Below the pieces are notes generated by a model. It was not told the DNA's origin. It saw nothing but the letters and a program-made list of their open reading frames with translations, and searched no databases. A program made the position numbers and the translations under genes. DNA of 64,000 nucleotides from Tatumella citrea (lineage in GTDB: Bacteria > Pseudomonadota > Gammaproteobacteria > Enterobacterales > Enterobacteriaceae). The DNA lies in assembly GCF_002163585.1 (NCBI RefSeq), contig NZ_CP015579.1:496001-560000 (forward strand), given 5' to 3'. Below are positions 52,663 to 61,270 of the stretch, piece after piece. Position 1 is the first letter of the stretch. Each line of letters begins with the position of its first letter.

Positions 52663-53211
52663 ATGGAAAAGAAATTACATTTTGTCACCTTGACCGGCAG
52701 CCTGCGTGGCGCCTCATTTAATGCCGTTATTGCCCGTACTCTGCCGGAACTGGCGCCGGAAAATGTGACAATCTCTGCCCTGGGCTCACCGGGCGATTTT
52801 CCGCATTATAATGCCGATGTTCAGCAGGAAGGTTTTCCTGCCGCAGTGGTGGCAATGGCCGAGGCGATACAGCAGGCCGACGGTTTGATTATTGTGACGC
52901 CGGAATATAACTACTCCGTGCCCGGAGTGTTGAAGAATGCACTGGACTGGTTGTCCCGTTATAGCCCGCAACCGCTGGCCGGCAAACCAGTGTTAATCGA
53001 AACTGCCTCGCCGGGAGCGATTGGTGGTGCACGCGCGCAATACCATCTGCGACAGATTCTGGTGTTCTTTGATGCTCAGGTACTGAATAAACCAGAAGCG
53101 ATGATCGGCAAAGTGACAGATAAAGTAACTAATGGTGTACTAAGCGATCAGGATACCCGCGATTTCCTGACGCGTCAGTTGGCGGCGTTTACGCAGTTTA
53201 GCCAGAAGTAA
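52663..53211 (+). CDS. NADPH-dependent FMN reductase (ChrR/YieF-like)
   Basis: A 182-residue flavodoxin-fold reductase. The FMN phosphate loop is GSLRGASFNAVIART and the flavin ring loop TPEYNYSVPGVLKNALDWLS, both textbook for the family. I start at 52663 (AGGA eight bases upstream) rather than the ATG two codons earlier. It could supply reduced FMN to a luciferase-like monooxygenase, or reduce quinones and metals as YieF does. Confidence 0.87.
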   Translation: MEKKLHFVTLTGSLRGASFNAVIARTLPELAPENVTISALGSPGDFPHYNADVQQEGFPAAVVAMAEAIQQADGLIIVTPEYNYSVPGVLKNALDWLSRYSPQPLAGKPVLIETASPGAIGGARAQYHLRQILVFFDAQVLNKPEAMIGKVTDKVTNGVLSDQDTRDFLTRQLAAFTQFSQK

Positions 53212-53221
53212 TCAGAGACTG

Positions 53222-53250
53222 AGTGTGGCAGATCATTTCCCTGTCACACT
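53222..53250. terminator. Hairpin after the FMN reductase gene
   Basis: A 10-bp stem AGTGTGGCAG / CTGTCACACT with one G-U pair and a 9-base loop lies 11 bases past the stop. The bases after it are not T-rich. Confidence 0.4.
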
Positions 53251-53702
53251 TGGCTACCAGCAAACGATTGTCTGACTATTACCATCTCTGCTTTAAGTGG
53301 TTAATATCAGCTCTACACCTTTATAATTTCGGCTTCCGTCCGGTTAAACCCTGATTCCTGTCACTTCCTCCCAACCCGTATTCAGCCCCGGCGCCTAATG
53401 CCAGTCCCTGCCCGTTATCTGCACTGCATTGCCCCTGAAAAGAGCCCCGTAATCCTGATATTGAACAATACCAGCAATACTTCCGTAGCAAATCTCTGAA
53501 CTGAATAATTTAACTCCATGATTTTAATGTTTTTTATTGAATCATCAGTATTTCGTATGTGTGTAAAATGAACGATTGTTGACAATTTTTTGTTGCTGAT
53601 GAATGATGTCTCTACTTTGAAATTGTTGACAATCTACCATTTGTTGATGATTTTAATTTAGTAATCAACTGATATTAATGCTTTTTTATCTGGAGGTTTG
53701 CT
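53251..53702 (+). promoter_or_regulatory. Promoter region of the monooxygenase operon with two GntR-type operators
   Basis: Two identical palindromes ATTGTTGACAAT lie at 53575-53586 and 53622-53633, 47 bp centre to centre. Each fits the FadR-family consensus TNGTNNACNA and contains a TTGACA that can serve as -35 element, so binding would compete with RNA polymerase. GGAGG precedes the GTG start at 53703. The remaining 300 bp to the left show no gene. Confidence 0.7.
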
Positions 53703-54209
53703 GTGGAAGTGAGTGTTAAAGATGATTTCAGGCATTGTATGCGCCGGCTGGCATCCACGGTATGTGTGATTACCTGCCAGTATCAGGGAGTTCGCTACGG
53801 AATCACTGCCACAGCTGTGACTTCTCTGTGTTTTGATCCGGTCTCTGTTCTGGCGTGTATTAACACGAATTCAAGCCTGTTGCAGCCACTGCTGTCGGCA
53901 AAAAAATACTGCATTAATTTGCTGAGCCAGCAGCACGCCCCGATATCACAGCGCTTTAGTTCACCGGCAGATGCCCACCAACGTTTCACTCTTGGCGCCT
54001 GGCAGGAAGATGAAGAGGGCATTCCTTATCTTGCTGATGCCCAGGCCAACCTGTTTTGTTCAATGGACCAGACATTGCCCTATGCAACACATCAGGTGGT
54101 GATTGGCAGGGTCAGCCAGTGTCTGTTCAGCGACACCGTTTCACCACTGCTTTATCAGAATGGCGCGTATGCCATTGCAGCCCCGCTGCCTGAACATTTT
54201 GTGAGTTAA
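53703..54209 (+). CDS. Flavin reductase-domain protein (HpaC-like)
   Basis: A 168-residue FMN-binding split-barrel reductase. It starts with GTG, six bases after GGAGG. The core reads MRRLASTVCVITCQYQGVRY, GITATAVTSLCFDPVSVLAC, and SAKKYCINLLSQQHAPISQRF, the pattern of two-component monooxygenase reductases such as HpaC and RutF. It lies 23 bp before the luciferase-like monooxygenase gene and very likely supplies it with reduced flavin. First gene of an eight-gene operon. Confidence 0.87.
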   Translation: MEVSVKDDFRHCMRRLASTVCVITCQYQGVRYGITATAVTSLCFDPVSVLACINTNSSLLQPLLSAKKYCINLLSQQHAPISQRFSSPADAHQRFTLGAWQEDEEGIPYLADAQANLFCSMDQTLPYATHQVVIGRVSQCLFSDTVSPLLYQNGAYAIAAPLPEHFVS

Positions 54210-54232
54210 TCTAATTTTTACCGGAGAATACA

Positions 54233-55306
54233 ATGCAACTCGGATTATTTAGCCTGATGACCCTGCGTGACCACCCGGAAGGGGTGAAAGGGGTAATGCG
54301 CGATACTCAAACGATGGTTCAGACCGCCGAAGAAGTAGGATTTGATATTGCCTGGTTCGCCGAGCACCACTTTGCGAACTATTCCAGCAGCCCTTCACCG
54401 TTGCTGATGGCAGCAAATGCTGCTGGCTGGACCTCTAAAATTAAACTGGCTCCCGGGGTACTGGTACTGCCGCTCTATCATCCGCTTCGTCTGGCTCAGG
54501 AAATTGCGGCGGTTGATGCCATGACCGATGGTCGGCTGGTGGTCGGGATCGGTACTGGCTATCAGCAGTATGAATTTGACCGTTATAACGTGGCTCTGGA
54601 TAAAAAGGTCGAAATCTTCCTGGAATACTGGGACGTGATTGAGAAAGCGCTGACGGAAGGAGAAGTGGAATATCAGGGCGAATTTTTATCCATCCCGAAA
54701 ACGACTTTTGCAATACAGTCTTATCAGAAACCGTTGCCACAGCTGTTTGTGACCTCTTCTCATCCTAAATTACTGAGCCGGTTTAAAAAGTTTCAGGCTG
54801 TGCCTTTTATTGCTGCCAGTACCCTGGGATCGCCTGTATTGTATAAAATGGCCGATACCCTGAATCAGGGATGGGAGAGCATTGGGGAAAATCCTGTCAC
54901 CAAACCTCTGGCGATTATGCAATATGTGCATGTGACTGACAGCTACAAAGATACCCGCGAAGCGGCGGAGCGCGCGCGTTACGTCGGTCGGATGGCCCAT
55001 CACCTTCGCAAAGCCGAATTACCGCTGGATGAAAATGGATATATTCGTAACGAAGGTTTTGATGGCGAATATTCGCTTGACCAGTTTGCCAATAATATGG
55101 TGGTCGGGGATGCTCACCTGGTGGCAGAGAAGATGATTGCGGATATTAAACGTCTGAATCCGGCGAATTATACCTGTAACTTCCAGTTTGGTTGTATGCC
55201 ATTAGAGAAAGCCAGGAAATCATTATATAAATTTAGCAAGGAAGTGATTCCTCTTATTGAAAAGGAACTTGGTCCGATAGCTGATATTGGATGCCAGCTG
55301 AAGTGA
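54233..55306 (+). CDS. Luciferase-like FMN-dependent monooxygenase
   Basis: A 357-residue LLM-class enzyme. Diagnostic parts are EEVGFDIAWFAEHHF, KLAPGVLVLPLYHPLRLAQE, and DGRLVVGIGTGYQQYEFDRY. It would insert oxygen into the substrate imported by the neighbouring ABC transporters, using flavin from the gene before it. GGAG is seven bases before the ATG. The family contains RutA-like, SsuD-like and NTA-type enzymes; I cannot place it more finely. It differs clearly from the LLM protein at 13878. Confidence 0.87.
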   Translation: MQLGLFSLMTLRDHPEGVKGVMRDTQTMVQTAEEVGFDIAWFAEHHFANYSSSPSPLLMAANAAGWTSKIKLAPGVLVLPLYHPLRLAQEIAAVDAMTDGRLVVGIGTGYQQYEFDRYNVALDKKVEIFLEYWDVIEKALTEGEVEYQGEFLSIPKTTFAIQSYQKPLPQLFVTSSHPKLLSRFKKFQAVPFIAASTLGSPVLYKMADTLNQGWESIGENPVTKPLAIMQYVHVTDSYKDTREAAERARYVGRMAHHLRKAELPLDENGYIRNEGFDGEYSLDQFANNMVVGDAHLVAEKMIADIKRLNPANYTCNFQFGCMPLEKARKSLYKFSKEVIPLIEKELGPIADIGCQLK

Positions 55307-55387
55307 ATTAATACCCATTGATTAGAAAATAAAGTGTCCGGAGTTTATTAAATAAGATAAAGGTATTTAAACCATCGCGGGGTGATT

Positions 55388-56215
55388 ATGTTTAAAAAAA
55401 GTATTTTACCAGCAGCTTTAATTCTGTTTTCGGGCGTAGTGACTATGCATTCAGCGATGGCTGAATCCACTCTGGACACTGTGATTAAGAATAAACAATT
55501 ACGTTGTGCGGTGGTATTAGATTCACCACCGTCCGGGTATATGACGCCGGATAATAAACCGGATGGTTATGACGTCGCCTATTGTGATGATATGGCGAAA
55601 TCTTTGGGTGTGAAGCCGGTTATTGTTCAGACTCCGGCCTCAGACCGTATTCCGGCATTAGTTTCCAAACGGGTTGATATCGTGGTGGGGTCCACCACGG
55701 TCACGCCTGAAAGGGCAATGACCGTTGCTTTTACACAGCCGTATGTGAACTACACCATAACCGTAATGACCCGTAAAGGTACCGGAATTACCAGTTACGA
55801 ACAGCTTAAAGGCAAGAAACTTGGGGCTGTTGTCGGCTCTACCTTCGAGCAACTGTTTACTAAAGAGTTACAGGGGCGTTGGAAAAATACCGGAACCACA
55901 TACACCGGTTTTGCCAGTGATAATGAAACTTTTATGGCGCTGCAACAGGGGAAAATTGATGCCATTCTACAGGCCTCGTCTGTCTACAACACCCTGGCAA
56001 AAAGCGGGCAGTTTCCGACCTTTGTAGCCGCCGGTCTGGCACCGTTAAGTGATATGGATGGGCTGGCAGTGAGACGTGGTGATCCGGATTTCCTCAACTG
56101 GGCGAAGGTGTTTGTCTGGCATCAGGTAGTCAGCGGTCGCTACGCTGAACTTTACAGAAAATATATGGGTGACGGCCCGATTCCTCCTCTTAATGTTCCG
56201 GGCGTGGATTTTTAA
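55388..56215 (+). CDS. ABC transporter substrate-binding protein, family 3 (polar amino acid type)
   Basis: A 275-residue periplasmic binding protein with a signal peptide ending AMAES. The family-3 pattern is clear: VIKNKQLRCAVVLDSPPSGY, GYDVAYCDDMAKSLGVKP, DRIPALVSKRVDIVVGSTTV, TPERAMTVAFTQPY. Aromatic and charged ligand-pocket positions suggest a small amino-acid-like or amine ligand. The start is the ATG at 55388 with GGGGTG upstream. It opens the transport section of the operon. Confidence 0.88.
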   Translation: MFKKSILPAALILFSGVVTMHSAMAESTLDTVIKNKQLRCAVVLDSPPSGYMTPDNKPDGYDVAYCDDMAKSLGVKPVIVQTPASDRIPALVSKRVDIVVGSTTVTPERAMTVAFTQPYVNYTITVMTRKGTGITSYEQLKGKKLGAVVGSTFEQLFTKELQGRWKNTGTTYTGFASDNETFMALQQGKIDAILQASSVYNTLAKSGQFPTFVAAGLAPLSDMDGLAVRRGDPDFLNWAKVFVWHQVVSGRYAELYRKYMGDGPIPPLNVPGVDF

Positions 56216-56254
56216 TCAGCGCGTTGTGATCCTCTGACTTATTAGGTATCGCTG

Positions 56255-56917
56255 ATGCAGGATTATCAATTCTACTGGTCAATCGTGTTTAACGCATGGC
56301 CAGAATTATTATCGGGTGCCTGGGTCACGCTGCAGATTACAGTTTTATCTGTATTAGCAGGCATGGCTATTGCCATGCCTATCTCTGTCGCGCGGCAATC
56401 AGGTAAAGGTTTTTATTATACGCTGGCTGGTGGCTGGATAGAGTTATCCAGAAATACACCGGTACTATTTCAGCTTTACCTGGTTTATTTCGGCCTGGGT
56501 GCTATCGGAATTAATATATCGAGTTATTTAGCCGTACTGTTTGCGATCGCATTTAATAATGCAGGGTATCTGGCGGAAATATTTCGTGGTGGATTAAATT
56601 CTGTTCCTAAGCAACAAATGGCGACAGCCAGATCTCTGGGGATGAATAAATTTCAGGCGTTCCGGCATGTTATTTTTCCTCAGGTATTTAAGCTGATATT
56701 TCCGTCATTCGTCACCCAGGCCGTCTGGGCCATGCTGAATACCTCTTTAGGAATGCTGGTTGGTCTGCGGGAACTGTCGGGGGCGACGCAATATGCGCAG
56801 TCAGTCTCTTACCGGACTTTTGAGTTCTTTATTGTCACTGCCGGAATTTATTACGTGATTGCCAAAATTATTCAGTTTGGCGCACTGGCAACATTCCGTC
56901 TGATGTATCGGAGGTAA
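56255..56917 (+). CDS. Amino-acid-type ABC transporter permease
   Basis: A 220-residue HisM/GlnP-type permease with about five helices: LLSGAWVTLQITVLSVLAGM at the start, RNTPVLFQLYLVYFGLG, and the EAA loop MATARSLGMNKFQAFRHVIF. It pairs with the next permease, three bases downstream. Confidence 0.9.
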   Translation: MQDYQFYWSIVFNAWPELLSGAWVTLQITVLSVLAGMAIAMPISVARQSGKGFYYTLAGGWIELSRNTPVLFQLYLVYFGLGAIGINISSYLAVLFAIAFNNAGYLAEIFRGGLNSVPKQQMATARSLGMNKFQAFRHVIFPQVFKLIFPSFVTQAVWAMLNTSLGMLVGLRELSGATQYAQSVSYRTFEFFIVTAGIYYVIAKIIQFGALATFRLMYRR

Positions 56918-56919
56918 CA

Positions 56920-57576
56920 ATGCAATTTGTTCTCGGTTATCAGGGACTGCAATGGTCAGACAGCCGTTATTTGCTGGATGGGGCATTAAATACCCTGGCT
57001 ATGGCAGCGACTTCCGGAATTGCAGGAACATTACTGGGAATCCCTCTGGGATGGGCCCGGGCTTCATCGATAACGTTTCAGATTATCAGTGCGCCGGTGA
57101 TCGATATTTTTCGTAGTGTTCCGATGATTATCACTCTGATTGTTCTGAACAGCTTTTTCTCACTGATCGGTATGCCATTGTCGCCTTATCTGTTGGGTAG
57201 CCTGGCACTCGGTGTCTGGATGGCTTCGGTAACTTCTGAGGTGGCTCGTGCAGGGTTAAGTGCTGTGCCACCGACCTTCCGACGCGGGGCTCGTTCTCTC
57301 GGGATGAACTACTGGCAGGAGCTTTATCACATCTCGCTGCCACTGATGTTCCGTTATGGCCTGAGTGCGTGGATTGGTTTGTTACTCAGCCTGATTAAAG
57401 ACAGTGCTCTGGCCGGAGTTGTTGGTTACATGGAATTTATGCATGCCACCCAGACGTTAATCACCCGGACTCATGAGACCTGGGTACTTCTGATGGGAAC
57501 CGGGCTGTTCTATTTCATTATCTGTTATCCGGTTTCACGGTATAGCCGTTATCTGGAAAAAAAGGTGGCGATATGA
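56920..57576 (+). CDS. Amino-acid-type ABC transporter permease, second subunit
   Basis: A 218-residue permease of the same family: LDGALNTLAMAATSGIAGTL, FRSVPMIITLIVLNSFFSL, EAA loop (FRRGARSLGMNYWQELYHI). The end overlaps the ATPase start by four bases. Confidence 0.9.
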   Translation: MQFVLGYQGLQWSDSRYLLDGALNTLAMAATSGIAGTLLGIPLGWARASSITFQIISAPVIDIFRSVPMIITLIVLNSFFSLIGMPLSPYLLGSLALGVWMASVTSEVARAGLSAVPPTFRRGARSLGMNYWQELYHISLPLMFRYGLSAWIGLLLSLIKDSALAGVVGYMEFMHATQTLITRTHETWVLLMGTGLFYFIICYPVSRYSRYLEKKVAI

Positions 57577-58313
57577 TTGAAATTAAAGGGGTTAAAAAAA
57601 CATTTGGCAACGTTAACGTGCTGAAAGGTATTGATTTAAGCATCGATAAAGGAGAGCTGGTTTGTCTGATTGGCGCCAGTGGATCAGGAAAATCGACCCT
57701 GCTGCAGTGTATTAACGGGCTGGAGGCTATTCAACAAGGCGACATCGTTGTTGATGGCATCAGTGTTCATGCGGCAGATACCAATATCAATCACCTGCGC
57801 CGAAAACTGGGGATTGTTTTTCAGCAATACAATGCGTTTCCCCATCTGAATGCTATCGAAAACGTTGCTCTGGCGCTGCGGGTGGTAGCAAAGAGAGGCC
57901 GTAAAGAGGCGTTACATCTGGCGCAAAGACACCTTGAACATGTAGGCCTGGGCGAAAAGGCGAAGATGATGCCTTCCCATCTTTCCGGTGGTCAGTTACA
58001 GCGTCTGGCGATTGCCAGGGCTTTGGCAATGGAACCGCAATATATGTTGTTTGATGAGGTGACTTCAGCGCTGGACCCGGAACTGGTGGGTGAAGTGCTG
58101 GAAACCATGCGCCTGCTGAAATCCGAAGGCATGACCATGATTGTTGTAACCCACGATATTAATTTTGTTCGCGAATCTGCTGACCGTGTTGCCTTCCTGC
58201 ATCAGGGACTGGTCTGTGAAATTGGCAGTGCAGAGCAGGTGATTGATCACCCGCAGCAGGAACAAACACGTAAGTTTATGCGGCGGGAAATGCGTACCGG
58301 CCAGGCTGCCTGA
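57573..58313 (+). CDS. Amino-acid-type ABC transporter ATPase
   Basis: A 246-residue GlnQ/HisP-like ATPase: Walker A GASGSGKST near 33-41, signature LSGGQLQR, Walker B MLFDEVTSALDPELVGEVL. It completes the importer encoded by 55388-57576. Confidence 0.93.
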   Translation: MIEIKGVKKTFGNVNVLKGIDLSIDKGELVCLIGASGSGKSTLLQCINGLEAIQQGDIVVDGISVHAADTNINHLRRKLGIVFQQYNAFPHLNAIENVALALRVVAKRGRKEALHLAQRHLEHVGLGEKAKMMPSHLSGGQLQRLAIARALAMEPQYMLFDEVTSALDPELVGEVLETMRLLKSEGMTMIVVTHDINFVRESADRVAFLHQGLVCEIGSAEQVIDHPQQEQTRKFMRREMRTGQAA

Positions 58314-58350
58314 ATCCTGTTTATGACCACAACTACGGAAAACAATAACC

Positions 58351-59112
58351 ATGATGATGTTTAAACTTGAGGGTAAAACTGCACTGATTACCGGTGCGGC
58401 AAGCGGTATCGGTTTAGAGGCTGCAAGAATGATGGCCAGAGCCGGAGCAACCGTTGCCATTAACTATTTACCGGACGACCCGCGCGGTGAACAGGCAATT
58501 AGCGATTTGCGTAGCGAAGGTCTGAAGGTGATTGCTGCTCCCGGCGATGTGTCAAAGCCGGAACAGGCGGCAGAAATGGTTGAAAAGGCGGTCAGCGAAC
58601 TGGGCCATCTGGATCTACTGGTGAACAACGCCGGTACGCCGGGAGTGACCAAACCTATCCCCGTCAAAGATCTCGATTCCGTCAGTGAAGAACTGTGGAG
58701 CACTCTGCTGAACGTTAACCTGATGAGCGTATTTCGTTGTTCCAGGGCCGCAGCTGCCAGCCTGGCAGCCAGTGGCGGGGCGATTGTTAATACCGCTTCT
58801 ATCGCCGGCTTCGGTTCCATTGCCAGTACGGTTGCTTACAGCGCGTCCAAAGCCGCAGTGATTAACCTGACCAGTAATCTGGCCCATGCTTTAGCCCCGG
58901 AAGTGCGGGTAAATGCGGTGGCTCCGGGCTCAGTAGAAAGTTCCTGGGCTATCGAATGGTCAGAAGAACGTCGTCAATCCACGATTGCCGCCACTCCTTT
59001 GCAACGCTGGTGCACCCCGAATGATGTTGCAGAACTTATCGTCTATCTGGGTTTTGCCGGCAGCATGATCACGGGACAAACCGTGATTATTGATGGTGGC
59101 ATCTCTCTCTGA
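58351..59112 (+). CDS. Short-chain dehydrogenase/reductase
   Basis: A 253-residue classical SDR. TGAASGIG near 13-20, NNAG near 90-93, Ser (NTASIAGFGS), Tyr-Lys (YSASKAAVINL) and the closing GFAGSMITGQTVIIDGG. Oxidises or reduces a hydroxy/keto group with NAD(P). Three adjacent ATG codons (58351, 58354, 58357) make the exact start uncertain. Same strand and 38 bp after the ATPase, so part of the operon. Confidence 0.9.
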   Translation: MMMFKLEGKTALITGAASGIGLEAARMMARAGATVAINYLPDDPRGEQAISDLRSEGLKVIAAPGDVSKPEQAAEMVEKAVSELGHLDLLVNNAGTPGVTKPIPVKDLDSVSEELWSTLLNVNLMSVFRCSRAAAASLAASGGAIVNTASIAGFGSIASTVAYSASKAAVINLTSNLAHALAPEVRVNAVAPGSVESSWAIEWSEERRQSTIAATPLQRWCTPNDVAELIVYLGFAGSMITGQTVIIDGGISL

Positions 59113-59145
59113 ACCTCCGCCTTTTAATCCGTTAAATCAGGAAAA

Positions 59146-59574
59146 ATGATGATCGAAGAAATTATTAAAGTGAAATCCGGCAGCATCCTTGAAGATAAAG
59201 AAAGCTATTCCCGGGTATTGGTACTGGGCAAATGGATTTTTATGTCACTGACTGCCGGTCGTGATTATAAGACCCGGGCGATGCCGGATACTGCAGTTGC
59301 TCAGGCTGAGCAGGCTTTTCGTAATGTTGAAGGGGCACTGACATCGGTCGGGGCAACTCTGGCGGACGTGGTTCGTTCACGGGTGTTTATTCCGAATCAG
59401 AGTGATGTGAAAGAAGTGATGGCATTTATCGGTGAAAAATTCCGTGGAATTGATCCTGCGAGTTGCGTGACCTGTTCACCGTTAGGCGGCCCGGAATATC
59501 TGTTTGAAATTGAGATAACGGCCTGGCGTGGTGCGTCTAAACTGCCTCAGAAATACCTGAATATCTCATTATAA
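59146..59574 (+). CDS. RidA-family (YjgF/YER057c) enamine/imine deaminase
   Basis: A 142-residue RidA-fold protein. The catalytic Arg is in VVRSRVFIP near residue 86, and the end holds PLGGPEYLFEIEITAW. RidA proteins hydrolyse reactive enamines or imines to ketones, releasing ammonia; RutC in the pyrimidine pathway is a relative. Last gene of the operon, 34 bp after the SDR. AGGA suits the second ATG (59149) better than the first. It supports the view that the pathway generates a nitrogen-containing unsaturated product. Confidence 0.88.
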   Translation: MMIEEIIKVKSGSILEDKESYSRVLVLGKWIFMSLTAGRDYKTRAMPDTAVAQAEQAFRNVEGALTSVGATLADVVRSRVFIPNQSDVKEVMAFIGEKFRGIDPASCVTCSPLGGPEYLFEIEITAWRGASKLPQKYLNISL

Positions 59575-59630
59575 TTGCCTGAACTGGCAGCGGCCCCGGC
59601 AACACAGCGGGCCGCTGCTGCAATTCCGGA

Positions 59631-60329
59631 CTACTGTTCAAGCAACTGCATATAGCGTGATACTGCCTTAGCAAATTTATCCTTCCAAATCTCCAGCGCT
59701 TTATCAATATCCCTGTTTTTAATTGCGTCGAGCAGTCCGACAACATAATGCATGGCGTCAGATTCACGCTCTGTGTAGACAATCCTGGTCAGATTATTAA
59801 ATCGTTGAACTTCAACGGTAGTTTCAGAGAAGTAGCGAGCGCAGCGTTCCAGACCGCTGGCAGCTACCAGAGTTTCCTGGAACTGCAGGTCGTTAGCGAT
59901 GGTGGCTTGCTGGTTTTCCTGAGTAGCCAGTTTAAGCGCAGAGGAGGCCATTTTTTCCAGGGTCCTGAGCGTAGCCGCATCGGGCAGGTTAGGGTGAGTC
60001 TGAATCTGTTTTAGTGCCAGTTCACCCAGTGCTGAACGTATGGCATAGACTTCAAGAATACTGGAGGGGTCGAGTTTCGCAACCACGGCTCCCCGGTTCG
60101 GTCTGACCTCAACCAACCCTTCCTGGCTCAGACGACGTAACGCCTCACGCACCGGGTGTCTTGATAAATTGAGTTCATCCGTCAGGCTTTTTTCGGTCAA
60201 ACGGTCACCCGGCTGAAAAATGCCACGAACGATGGCTTCGCGAATCTGGTCAGCAGCGTGATCTGAACTGGCAATATTATTTACAGGTACCAGGCGAGCC
60301 CGGCTGACAGGGTCATTTTTGACAGGCAT
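59631..60329 (-). CDS. GntR-family regulator, FadR/FCD type
   Basis: A 232-residue regulator: winged HTH at residues 20-85 (REAIVRGIFQPGDRLTEKSL, LSRHPVREALRRLSQEGLVE, RPNRGAVVA) and a helical FCD effector domain (residues 95-230) whose FCD metal residues are consistent with ATIANDLQFQETLV and the later MHYVVGLLDAI. It is convergent with the monooxygenase operon and divergent-like from nothing; its own upstream region has an operator-like palindrome. It is the obvious controller of the operons on both sides. Confidence 0.9.
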   Translation of the reverse strand: MPVKNDPVSRARLVPVNNIASSDHAADQIREAIVRGIFQPGDRLTEKSLTDELNLSRHPVREALRRLSQEGLVEVRPNRGAVVAKLDPSSILEVYAIRSALGELALKQIQTHPNLPDAATLRTLEKMASSALKLATQENQQATIANDLQFQETLVAASGLERCARYFSETTVEVQRFNNLTRIVYTERESDAMHYVVGLLDAIKNRDIDKALEIWKDKFAKAVSRYMQLLEQ

Positions 60330-60382
60330 TGTGCTTCACCATCCATGTATTCAGGCAAAAAAAAACAGCATAGCATGGCTGC

Positions 60383-60417
60383 ATTATCTAAGGTAGAAAT
60401 AGATGATAGTCAACAAT
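60383..60417 (-). promoter_or_regulatory. Promoter and operator of the GntR gene
   Basis: ATAGTCAACAAT at 60406-60417 (ATTGTTGACTAT on the minus strand) differs by one base from the palindromes at 53575 and 53622. The minus-strand TTGACT inside it and GATAAT at 60383-60388 form a -35/-10 pair with 19-bp spacing. It suggests autoregulation. Confidence 0.6.
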
Positions 60418-60427
60418 TGGTGATTAA

Positions 60428-60453
60428 AAGACCTGAGCAACTGCTCAGGTCTT
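60428..60453 (-). terminator. Terminator of the second ABC transporter operon
   Basis: A perfect 11-bp stem AAGACCTGAGC / GCTCAGGTCTT with loop AACT lies 44 bp past the stop of the ATPase gene; on the minus strand it is followed by TTTTAATCA. Confidence 0.8.
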
Positions 60454-60496
60454 AGCAGGGCAGGTAAATCCGGCAACCGGATCTGCCCGCCAGGGA

Positions 60497-61234
60497 TTAG
60501 TGCCAGGCAACAGTTTTCACAAAATCCCGGGTTCTTTGTACCTGGGGATCACCGAAAATCTGTTCCGGAGGACCAAATTCAATAATCTTTCCCTGATCCA
60601 TCATTGCTACTTTATGCGAAACTTCGCGGACAAAGCTCATTTCGTGAGAGACCAGAATCATCGTCATGCCTTCACGGGAAAGCTGCCGGACGGTATTCAG
60701 TACCTCACCAACTAATTCCGGATCCAGCGCCGAGGTTACTTCATCGAGCAGCAATATTTTGGGTTTTAATGCCAGCGCACGGCTGATAGCAACCCGCTGT
60801 TGTTGGCCTCCTGACAGATTGGCCGGATAAGCATCGGCCTTATGTTGCATCCCGACTTTGGCCAGTAAACTCATCGCTTCTTCTTTAACCTGACTGGCGT
60901 GACGTTTTTGTACTTTTACCGGGGTAACCATCACGTTCTCCAGCACGCTCATGTTCTGGAAAAGATTGTACTGCTGGAACACAATGGCGACCTTCTCGCG
61001 AAATTCACGCACGCTCTGTGCTGAGTCATAATCCAGTTCATTATTTTCGACCCGCACCGCGCCGGCAAGAGGACGGGTCAGACCCATAATCACTCTGAGC
61101 AGGGTACTTTTTCCTGACCCGGAACCGCCGATCAGGCTGACTATCTCTCCGGGCTTAATTGTCAGGTTAATACCATCTAATACGGTGTGCTCACCGTAAG
61201 AACACTTCAGACCAACAATCTCTAACTGTGACAT
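60497..61234 (-). CDS. Amino-acid-type ABC transporter ATPase (second importer)
   Basis: A 245-residue GlnQ-like ATPase: GGSGSGKST Walker A, LSGGQQQR signature, ILLLDEVTSALDPELVGEVL Walker B. The start at 61234 has AGGAG seven bases upstream; the frame opens nine codons earlier. Last gene of the second importer operon. Confidence 0.93.
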   Translation of the reverse strand: MSQLEIVGLKCSYGEHTVLDGINLTIKPGEIVSLIGGSGSGKSTLLRVIMGLTRPLAGAVRVENNELDYDSAQSVREFREKVAIVFQQYNLFQNMSVLENVMVTPVKVQKRHASQVKEEAMSLLAKVGMQHKADAYPANLSGGQQQRVAISRALALKPKILLLDEVTSALDPELVGEVLNTVRQLSREGMTMILVSHEMSFVREVSHKVAMMDQGKIIEFGPPEQIFGDPQVQRTRDFVKTVAWH

Positions 61235-61270
61235 AACCGGGCTCCTGTAAATAGTTTGCAATGACCGATA

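Noticed and set aside
53588..53600. TTGTTGCTGAT between the two GntR-type palindromes as a third operator
   Set aside because: Only one half-site is kept; the second half does not match the consensus.
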